This document shows positions 56,811 to 64,000 of a stretch of DNA of 64,000 nucleotides, one piece after another. Position 1 is the first letter of the stretch; each line of letters begins with the position of its first letter. The notes below the pieces were generated by a model. That model made no database searches. It had not been told where the DNA came from and saw only the letters and a list, made by a program, of their open reading frames with translations. This DNA comes from Burkholderia ubonensis subsp. mesacidophila (lineage in GTDB: Bacteria > Pseudomonadota > Gammaproteobacteria > Burkholderiales > Burkholderiaceae), in NCBI RefSeq assembly GCF_002097715.1, contig NZ_CP020737.1, forward strand, positions 1,798,001 through 1,862,000, read 5' to 3'. Both the position numbers and the translations under genes were made by a program.

Positions 56811-57791
56811 ATGGCACATGCAGTGCGATTCCATCAGACCGGCGGCCCGGACGTGCTGCGCTGGGAGCGCGTCGAGGTCGGCGACCCGGGGCCCGGCGAA
56901 GTGCGCGTGAAGCACGCGGCGGTCGGCCTGAACTTCGCGGACACCTATTTCCGCAGCGGGCTTTACCCGGTGCCGCTGCCGTCCGGCATCGGCGTGGAAG
57001 CGGCGGGCGTGGTCGAAGCGGTCGGCGATGGCGTGACCCACGTCGCGGCCGGCGATCGCGTGACCTATACGGGCTTCATCAACACGCTCGGCGCGTACAG
57101 CACCGAACGCCTCGTGCCGGCCGCGCCGCTCATCAAGCTGCCCGACGCGATCGCGTGCGACACCGCGGCCGCGATGACGATGCGCGGCCTCACGTCCGCG
57201 TACCTGCTGCGCCGCATCCATGCGTTCAACGCGGGCGACAGCATTCTGCTGCATGCGGCGGCCGGCGGCGTGGGCCTGATCGTGTCGCAGTGGGCGAAGC
57301 TGCTCGGGCTGACCGTGATCGGCACGGTGTCGAGCGAAGCGAAGGCGGAAGTCGCGCGGGCGCACGGCTGCGATCACGTGATCCTCTACCGGCACGAAGA
57401 CATCGCGGGTCGCGTGCGCGAGCTGACCGACGGCAAGGGCGTCGACGTCGTGTTCGACAGCGTCGGCAAGGACACCTTCGATGCGTCGCTGGATGCGTTG
57501 AAGCGCCGCGGCCTGATGGTGTGCGTCGGCACCGCGTCGGGCCCGATCCCGCCGTTCAATCCGCAGCTGCTCGCGATGAAGGGCTCGCTGTACCTGACGC
57601 GCCCGGCGCTTGCCGACTACATCGCCGATCCGGCCGAGAAGGCGGCGCTGGCGGGCGAGCTGTTCGACCACGTCGCCGCGGGCCGCATCCGGATCGAGAT
57701 CAACCAGCGCTATGCGCTCGAGGACGCGGCGCGCGCGCATCGCGACCTGGAAGCGGGCAAGACCACGGGTTCGTCGGTATTCGACGTGTGA
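56811..57791 (+). CDS. NADPH:quinone oxidoreductase (zinc-independent MDR, Qor type)
   Basis: A 326-residue medium-chain dehydrogenase/reductase of the quinone-reductase branch. It starts MAHAVRFHQTGGPDVLRWERVEVGDPGPGEVRVKHAAVGLNFADTYFRSGLYP and has the NADPH loop HAAAGGVGLIVSQWAKLLG (about 145-163). No structural-zinc Cys motif, consistent with Qor. It may reduce quinones or alpha,beta-unsaturated carbonyls. It lies 18 bases after the stress-protein gene and 10 before the dioxygenase, implying an operon. Confidence 0.9.
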   Translation: MAHAVRFHQTGGPDVLRWERVEVGDPGPGEVRVKHAAVGLNFADTYFRSGLYPVPLPSGIGVEAAGVVEAVGDGVTHVAAGDRVTYTGFINTLGAYSTERLVPAAPLIKLPDAIACDTAAAMTMRGLTSAYLLRRIHAFNAGDSILLHAAAGGVGLIVSQWAKLLGLTVIGTVSSEAKAEVARAHGCDHVILYRHEDIAGRVRELTDGKGVDVVFDSVGKDTFDASLDALKRRGLMVCVGTASGPIPPFNPQLLAMKGSLYLTRPALADYIADPAEKAALAGELFDHVAAGRIRIEINQRYALEDAARAHRDLEAGKTTGSSVFDV

Positions 57792-57801
57792 GGAGCCGGC
57801 C

Positions 57802-58650
57802 ATGCGAGTCGAACCACTGACGTGCGCGATCGGCGCGGAACTGTCCGGCGTGAGCCTGGCGGACGCCGTGCACGACGACGACCTGTTCGCCGGGATCCGC
57901 GCACTGCTGCTGAAGCACCGCGTGCTGTTCCTGCGTGACCAGGACATCTCGCGCGCCGAGCACGTCGCGTTCGCGCGGCGCTTCGGCGAGCTGGAGGACC
58001 ATCCGGTCGCGGGCAGCGATCCCGACCATCCGGGCCTCGTGCGGATCTACAAGTCGCCCGACCAGCCGAACGACCGCTACGAGAACGCGTGGCACAGCGA
58101 TGCAAGCTGGCGCGTGGCGCCGCCGAACGGCTGCGTGCTGCGCTGCGTCGAGTGCCCGCCGGTCGGCGGCGACACGATGTGGGCGAACATGGCGCTCGCG
58201 TACGAGAACCTGCCCGAGCACGTGAAGCGGCAGATCGACGGGCTGCGCGCGCGCCACAGCATCGAGGCGAGCTTCGGCGCGGCGATGCCGATCGACAAGC
58301 GGCTCGCGCTGAAGGCGCAGTATCCGGACGCCGAGCATCCGGTCGTGCGCACGCATCCGGAGACGGGCGAGAAGGTGTTGTACGTGAACGCGTTCACGAC
58401 GCACTTCACGAACTTCCACACGCCGGAGCGCGTGCGCTTCGGGCAGGACGCGAACCCGGGCGCGGGGCAGTTGCTGCAGTACCTGATCAGCCAGGCGTAT
58501 ATCCCCGAATACCAGGTGCGCTGGCGCTGGCGGAAGAACAGCGTCGCGATCTGGGACAACCGCAGCACCCAGCATTACGCGGTGATGGATTACCCGCCGT
58601 GCGTGCGCAAGATGGAGCGCGCGGGGATCGTCGGCGACGCGCCGTTCTGA
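57802..58650 (+). CDS. TauD/TfdA-family Fe(II)/2-oxoglutarate dioxygenase
   Basis: A 282-residue dioxygenase. The iron-binding His and Asp are in WHSDASW (about 98), the distal His in TQHYAVMDY (about 257), and the 2-oxoglutarate-binding Arg near the C terminus (RKMERAGI). LLKHRVLFLRDQDISRAEHVAFARRFGELEDHP (about 31-62) is typical. Substrate unknown; the BKACE enzyme that follows beyond the IS110 suggests breakdown of a carnitine-like or beta-keto acid compound. The stop TGA (58648-58650) lies exactly at the IS110 boundary. Confidence 0.9.
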   Translation: MRVEPLTCAIGAELSGVSLADAVHDDDLFAGIRALLLKHRVLFLRDQDISRAEHVAFARRFGELEDHPVAGSDPDHPGLVRIYKSPDQPNDRYENAWHSDASWRVAPPNGCVLRCVECPPVGGDTMWANMALAYENLPEHVKRQIDGLRARHSIEASFGAAMPIDKRLALKAQYPDAEHPVVRTHPETGEKVLYVNAFTTHFTNFHTPERVRFGQDANPGAGQLLQYLISQAYIPEYQVRWRWRKNSVAIWDNRSTQHYAVMDYPPCVRKMERAGIVGDAPF

Positions 58651-58666
58651 GTAACCGTCTAGCGAG

Positions 58667-59800
<1,134 letters not shown>

Positions 59801-59875
59801 CCGTACCGGTCAGGCTTGAACATACAAGCGCGGCATCGCGACACACACATACAACGATTCAAACTGGAGGACGAC

Positions 59876-60931
59876 ATGCAATTTCTCGACGATTCGCTGC
59901 ACCCGGAAAACCAGGACAAGGTGGTCATCACGGTCGCGCCGTACGGCCCCGAATGGATGCCGGCGGATTTCCCGGAAGACATTCCGGTGACGATGGACGA
60001 GCACGTACAGAAGGCGGTGGATTGCTACAACGCCGGCGCGACCGTGCTGCACCTGCACGTGCGCGAGCCGGACGGCAAGGGCAGCAAGCGGCTGTCCAAA
60101 TTCAACGAGCTGCTCGGTCGGCTGCGCGACGCGGTGCCCGACATGATCCTGCAGGTCGGCGGCTCGATCTCGTTCGCGCCGGAAGGCGAGGGCGCCGAAG
60201 CGAAATGGCTGTCCGACGACACGCGCCACATGCTCGCCGAACTGAGCCCGAAGCCCGACCAGGTGACGGTCGCGATCAATACCGTGCAGATGAACATCAC
60301 CGAGCTGATGAACCGCGAGGACATCGCCGGCACGTCGCTGAACGACGCCGCGTACTGGGAAGCGTATCGCGAGATGACCGTGCCGGCCGGGCCCGGCTGG
60401 GCCGACGAGCACCTGCGCCGGCTGCAGGCGGCCGGTATCCAGCCGCACTTCCAGCTCACCGGCATGCATGCGCTCGAAACGCTCGAGCGAATGATCCGCC
60501 GCGGCGTGTACCGCGGCCCGCTGAACGTCACGTGGGTCGGCATCGGCGGCGGCTTCGACGGCCCGAACCCGTACAACTTCATGGAATTCGTGCGGCGCTG
60601 TCCGGACGGCGCGTGCATCACGCTCGAATCGCTGATGAAGAACGTGCTGCCGATCAACACGATCGCGATGGCGATGGGCCTGCATCCGCGCTGCGGGATC
60701 GAGGACACGATCATCGACCAGAAGGGCAACCGCATGACGTCGGTGCAGCAGGTCGAGCAGTGCGTGCGGATCGCGCGCGAGCTGGGCCGCGAGGTTGCGA
60801 CCGGCAAGGAGGCGAAGGCGATCTACAAGATCGGCGTGCAGTACGACGGCGTCGACGAGACGCTCGCGCAGCTCGGGATGGCGCCGAACCGCCGGCCGGG
60901 CCAGGTGAACGTGCCGCTGCGCGCGGCCTGA
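59876..60931 (+). CDS. BKACE-family 3-keto acid cleavage enzyme (DUF849)
   Basis: A 351-residue zinc enzyme of the beta-keto acid cleavage (BKACE/DUF849) family. It uses acetyl-CoA to split a beta-keto acid into acetoacetate and a CoA ester. HLHVREPDGKGSKRL (about 60-74) carries the zinc His pair; ILQVGGSISFAPEG, HFQLTGMHALETLERM and GIGGGFDGPNPYNF follow. ATG 59876 comes after TGGAGGACG. Dehydrocarnitine and 3-keto-5-aminohexanoate are known substrates of relatives; which applies is not shown. Probably once in one operon with the dioxygenase gene, before IS110 insertion. Confidence 0.9.
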   Translation: MQFLDDSLHPENQDKVVITVAPYGPEWMPADFPEDIPVTMDEHVQKAVDCYNAGATVLHLHVREPDGKGSKRLSKFNELLGRLRDAVPDMILQVGGSISFAPEGEGAEAKWLSDDTRHMLAELSPKPDQVTVAINTVQMNITELMNREDIAGTSLNDAAYWEAYREMTVPAGPGWADEHLRRLQAAGIQPHFQLTGMHALETLERMIRRGVYRGPLNVTWVGIGGGFDGPNPYNFMEFVRRCPDGACITLESLMKNVLPINTIAMAMGLHPRCGIEDTIIDQKGNRMTSVQQVEQCVRIARELGREVATGKEAKAIYKIGVQYDGVDETLAQLGMAPNRRPGQVNVPLRAA

Positions 60932-61093
60932 CGCGGCGCGCGGCCGGGCGGCCGGTGCTCGCGCCGTCGCCCGCGGATCGTTGTGGCGTGGCGCCCACCC
61001 TTGCGCATCGCGCAAGGCGGACTCCGGGAAACGGAGCGGGGCCGCGCAAACCGTGCCGAGGCGCGATGGCGCGCGGCACCGGAGGAGACACGC

Positions 61094-62422
61094 ATGCTGA
61101 TTCATCACGTCGAGCCGTCGTTGCAGGACCTGGCCGCGGCCCGCGGCCGCACGCCCGCGTTCGCGTGGCTCGTGTTCGGGCTGACCGTCGGCCTGTTGCT
61201 GTCCGACTACATGTCGCGGCAGGTGCTCAATGCGGTGTTTCCGCTGCTGAAACACGCGTGGGGCCTGTCCGACACGCAGCTCGGCTCGCTGAGCGGCATC
61301 GTCGCGCTGCTGGTCGGCGTGCTGACGTTCCCGCTGTCGGTGCTCGCCGACCGCTTCGGCCGCGTGCGCAGCATCGTGCTGATGGCCGCGCTGTGGAGCC
61401 TCGCGACGCTCGCCTGCGCGCTGTCGACCAGCTACGCGGAAATGCTCGCGGCGCGCGGGCTCGTCGGGCTCGGCGAGGCCGCGTACGGCAGCGTCGGCGT
61501 CGCGCTGATCCTGAGCATCTTTCCCGCACACCTGCGCGCGACGCTGACCGGCGCGTTCATGGCCGGCGGCGCGTTCGGCTCGGTGTTCGGGATGGCGCTC
61601 GGCGGCCTGGTCGGCGCGCATCTGGGCTGGCGCTGGTCGTTCGGCGTGATGGCCGCGCTCGGGCTCGTGCTGCTCGTCGCGTACCGCTGCGTCGTCACCG
61701 AACGGCGGCTCGCGGCGTGCCGCGCCGAACCATGCCGGCGCGAGGCCGCCGCGCCGCGCGGGATGCGCGGCAGCCTGCGCGTGCTGATGACGGGGCTGTT
61801 CGCGTCGCGCTCGGTGATCTGCGCGTATGTCGGCAGCGGGCTGCACCTGTTCGTGCCGGGCGCGATGTTCGCGTGGCTGCCGAGCTACCTGAACCGCTAC
61901 TACGCGATGGCGCCCGACCGGGCCGCCGTGCTCGCGGCGGGTTTCGTGCTGCTTGCCGGCATCGGGATGGTCGGCTGCGGGATCGTCACCGACCGGCTCG
62001 GCAAGGCCGACGGCGCGCGCAAGTGGCTGACCGCGATCGTCTATTGCCTGCTGACCTGCGGCAGCCTCGCGCTCGCGTTCCGGCTGCCGCCCGGGCCGCT
62101 GCAGCTCGCGCTGATCGGCGTCGGAATGCTGGTCGGCGCGGGCGCGTCCGGCGCGTCGGGCGCGATGGTCGCGAACCTCACGCCCGCCGCGATCCACGCG
62201 TCGGCGTTCGCGACCCTCACGCTCGCGAACAACCTGCTCGGCATGGCGCCCGGGCCGCTCCTGACCGGCTGGGTGGCCGATCACGTCGGGCTCGGCGCGG
62301 CGCTGCAATGGATTCCCGTCGTGCCGCTCGCGGCGGCGGCGACGTTCGCGATCGGGCGCGCGAGCTACGCGGCCGATCTCGTCCATCTCGAACGCGTGCA
62401 GCGCGTGCCTGCTCATTCCTGA
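61094..62422 (+). CDS. MFS transporter
   Basis: A 442-residue, 12-helix major facilitator. After a hydrophilic start comes FAWLVFGLTVGLLLSDYMSRQVLNAVFPLLKHAWGLSDTQLGSLSG, with the family A-motif-like DRFGRVRS (about 92-99) and MAGGAFGSVFGMALGGLVGAHLGWRW. ATG 61094 follows GGAGGAGAC. The gap of 160 bases from the BKACE gene may contain a promoter. Context suggests uptake of the compound degraded by the dioxygenase/BKACE enzymes. Confidence 0.85.
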   Translation: MLIHHVEPSLQDLAAARGRTPAFAWLVFGLTVGLLLSDYMSRQVLNAVFPLLKHAWGLSDTQLGSLSGIVALLVGVLTFPLSVLADRFGRVRSIVLMAALWSLATLACALSTSYAEMLAARGLVGLGEAAYGSVGVALILSIFPAHLRATLTGAFMAGGAFGSVFGMALGGLVGAHLGWRWSFGVMAALGLVLLVAYRCVVTERRLAACRAEPCRREAAAPRGMRGSLRVLMTGLFASRSVICAYVGSGLHLFVPGAMFAWLPSYLNRYYAMAPDRAAVLAAGFVLLAGIGMVGCGIVTDRLGKADGARKWLTAIVYCLLTCGSLALAFRLPPGPLQLALIGVGMLVGAGASGASGAMVANLTPAAIHASAFATLTLANNLLGMAPGPLLTGWVADHVGLGAALQWIPVVPLAAAATFAIGRASYAADLVHLERVQRVPAHS

Positions 62423-62439
62423 ACATTCATGGAGACCGT

Positions 62440-63015
62440 ATGACCCTGGCTAACCTGCCCACCATCCTGATCGTGCCCGGCTTGCGCGATCACGTCGAAG
62501 ACCACTGGCAGACGCATCTCGAACGGCGCCTGCCGCACGCGCGCTCGGTCGCGCCGCTGGAGCACGACAAGCTGAGCCGCGCCGCGCGCGTCGCGGCGCT
62601 CGATGCGGCGCTGGCGGCGATCGACGGCCCCGTCATTCTGGTTGCGCACAGCGCCGGCGTGATGATCGCCGTGCATTGGGCGCGGCAGGCGACGCGCCCG
62701 ATCGTCGGCGCGGTGCTCGCGACGCCGGCGGATCTCGAAACGCCGATGCCCGCGCCGTATCCGTCGATTGAAGCGATACGGGACAACGGCTGGCTGCCGG
62801 TTCCGCGCGAACGCCTGCCGTTTCCGAGCCTCGTCGCGGCGAGCCGCAACGATCCGCTCGCGCGCTTCGAGCGCGTCGAGGCCATGGCGGCGGAGTGGGG
62901 CAGCCGGTTCGTCGATCTGGGGAAGGTCGGGCACCTGAATCCGGCGTCGGGGTATGGCGAGTGGCCGGGCGCGCTTGCGCTGGTCGCGGAGGTGCAGGCG
63001 CTTGGGGCGGCGTGA
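62440..63015 (+). CDS. RBBP9/YdeN-family alpha/beta hydrolase
   Basis: A 191-residue serine hydrolase of the RBBP9/YdeN type. TILIVPGLRDHVEDHWQTHL (about 8-27) replaces the usual GxxG entry, the nucleophile elbow is VAHSAGVMIAVHWA (Ser near 71), the Asp is in VAASRNDPLARF, and the His in GKVGHLNPASGYGEWP near the end. ATG 62440 follows GGAGACCGT. It lies 17 bases after the MFS gene and is probably co-transcribed with it. Substrate unknown. Confidence 0.88.
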   Translation: MTLANLPTILIVPGLRDHVEDHWQTHLERRLPHARSVAPLEHDKLSRAARVAALDAALAAIDGPVILVAHSAGVMIAVHWARQATRPIVGAVLATPADLETPMPAPYPSIEAIRDNGWLPVPRERLPFPSLVAASRNDPLARFERVEAMAAEWGSRFVDLGKVGHLNPASGYGEWPGALALVAEVQALGAA

Positions 63016-63165
63016 TGGCGAGCCGATTCGAGGAAATCGGGCGTAGCGGGACGCGATGCTTCAACCTGTGGACGAGAGCTATGATCACCGTCGTGACGGG
63101 CGTGAATTGACAGAGCCGCGAACCGTTTGATTCGATTGAATTTTCCGTATGAATGGAGTGCTGCC

Positions 63166-63339
63166 GTGACCGCTAAAAGGAAGGAATTGCATGGGGTCGA
63201 GTTGAAGCCTCGCACGATCATCCGCCCGAAGGTGGAAGTGAAAGCTTCGACTGCCACTGAAAAGAGCGACGTTCTTCGCGCGGCACGCAAGGTCATTTCC
63301 GAGCATCGAGACGTGCTGATCGCATTGAAGGATCGCTGA
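63166..63339 (+). CDS. Antitoxin partner of a Doc-type toxin
   Basis: A 57-residue basic protein, VTAKRKELHGVELKPRTIIRPKVEVKAS followed by the helical TATEKSDVLRAARKVISEHR, ending ALKDR. It directly precedes a doc-like gene, so an antitoxin role is inferred from position and size. GTG 63166 has GGAG 11 bases before it; a TTG at 63127 would add 13 residues but lacks a good ribosome site. It is not of recognisable Phd sequence. Confidence 0.65.
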   Translation: MTAKRKELHGVELKPRTIIRPKVEVKASTATEKSDVLRAARKVISEHRDVLIALKDR

Positions 63340-63340
63340 C

Positions 63341-63741
63341 TTGCTCGACCTCGATTACGTCATCACTATCCATGACGAAATCATCAGGGACCTTGGCGGT
63401 CTTGGTGGTTTCGCGCATGGTGGCCGCGGCGGTGTCGAAGTCGCGCTGCATCGCGTCGAAAATCATGCGCATTATGCGGGCCTCGATGATGTGTTCGGCA
63501 TGCCGCGACTTACGCCACAGCGATAGCACGTGGCCACGTCTTCAACGACGCAAACAAGCGCACGGGGTTGACTTGTGCGCTCACCTACCTTGAGCAGCAG
63601 GGGATTACGATTCCGCGTCTTGCTGATCTTGAGGAAATCATGGTCGAGGTTGCCGATGGCCAGGTGACGGGCGAAGAACTCGCCGAATACCTCAGCGCTG
63701 TTTGGGAATTGTCACAGTCACCTCGTTCCACTATCGACTAA
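63341..63741 (+). pseudogene. doc: Frameshifted Doc (Fic-fold) toxin gene
   Basis: From TTG 63341 the frame reads LDLDYVITIHDEIIRDLGGL, EVALHRVENHAHYAGLDDVFG, and then ends early (MPRLTPQR, stop). One frame earlier, from about 63500, the sequence continues as ATYATAIARGHVFNDANKRT and GLTCALTYLEQQGITIPRLA to TAA 63739. The join has the Fic/Doc active motif HVFNDANKR. GGCATGCCGCG where GGCATCGCCGCG is expected suggests one base lost. So the toxin is broken while its antitoxin is intact. Confidence 0.8.
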
Positions 63742-64000
63742 CCATTCGAGGACAGGCGAATGGCGCGCTATGCCAAGCTGCTGCGCTTTCGATGTACCAG
63801 TCGAACCGGTTCCATCTCTCCATTCGTTGATGTCTGACGTCCTAACACGCCAGGTCATCCCCGCCCGCCCACGCGCGAACCACGCCTGCACATGAATCGG
63901 CACACGGCAGACGGGTTTTTGTTAGGGAAACTCCCGTCCCGGTCGTCACGGTTTTTTGTTGACCGACATCGTATAACAAAGTCATGATTTCCCGAAAGAA
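63742..64000. other. Right end: no gene supported
   Basis: About 260 bases after the doc pseudogene. A 61-codon minus-strand frame has no protein character. An ATG at 63984 in a more AT-rich context could start a gene beyond the edge, but no ribosome site precedes it. No RNA motif was recognised. Confidence 0.4.

Noticed and set aside
63718..63903. A 61-codon minus-strand frame near the right edge
   Set aside because: No family resemblance, no ribosome site, and overlaps the end of the doc pseudogene.

Overview
The window is very GC-rich, densely coded DNA of Burkholderia type, most likely the B. cepacia complex. Three things point there: the end of an ornibactin-type siderophore locus (pvdF-orbL order), a full oxygen-dependent cobalamin pathway with B12 riboswitches, and a pyrrolnitrin operon (prnABCD). 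No rRNA, tRNA or CRISPR array was seen.

Layout. 1-1855: end of the siderophore locus. 2058-2791: a VapBC toxin-antitoxin pair with a clear promoter and operator. 2955-4864: M20 amidohydrolase and a BamE-like lipoprotein. 5006-21210: first cobalamin block, made of riboswitch-cobA-cobE-cobO-cobB on the minus strand, a DUF3857/transglutaminase protein, a TonB-dependent siderophore receptor lying between two copies of a B12-riboswitch sequence, and riboswitch-cobalt transporter-cobW-cobN-chlI/chlD on the plus strand. The chlI/chlD pair carries a textbook -1 programmed frameshift signal. 21211-25716: small accessory genes, including an AT-rich islet with an orphan exported protein. 25861-30536: CoA-transferase, CitMHS-type transporter, acyl-CoA dehydrogenase and IclR regulator operon. 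30679-32037: secreted GH18 chitinase with two chitin-binding modules. 32247-40869: second cobalamin block (riboswitch-cobG-cobH-cobI-cbiG/cobJ on minus; cobL-cbiD-cobK-cobM on plus). 40890-44098: MFS exporter with divergent MarR regulator and twin palindromic operators, a glutathione S-transferase, and a DUF2199 pseudogene.

44194-51625 is a discrete island. It holds a chimeric small ORF, prnA, prnB, prnC, prnD and a LysE-type exporter. It is bounded by two inverted ~117-bp MITE-like elements, with a 16-bp direct repeat immediately outside them. This looks like a horizontally acquired antifungal cassette.

51650-64000: porin, MalT/LuxR-type regulator, divergent stress-protein gene, quinone oxidoreductase, TauD-family dioxygenase, an IS110-family insertion, BKACE-family enzyme, MFS transporter, alpha/beta hydrolase, and an antitoxin with a frameshifted Doc toxin. 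The IS110 element splits what was probably one operon, and its long leading non-coding end contains structures and short matches expected of a bridge RNA.

Together the cob genes make a near-complete aerobic cobalamin pathway with some anaerobic-type parts: CbiD where CobF would be expected, CbiG fused to CobJ, and ChlI/ChlD in place of CobS/CobT. Four riboswitch sequences are present, three of them intact and placed before cob operons.
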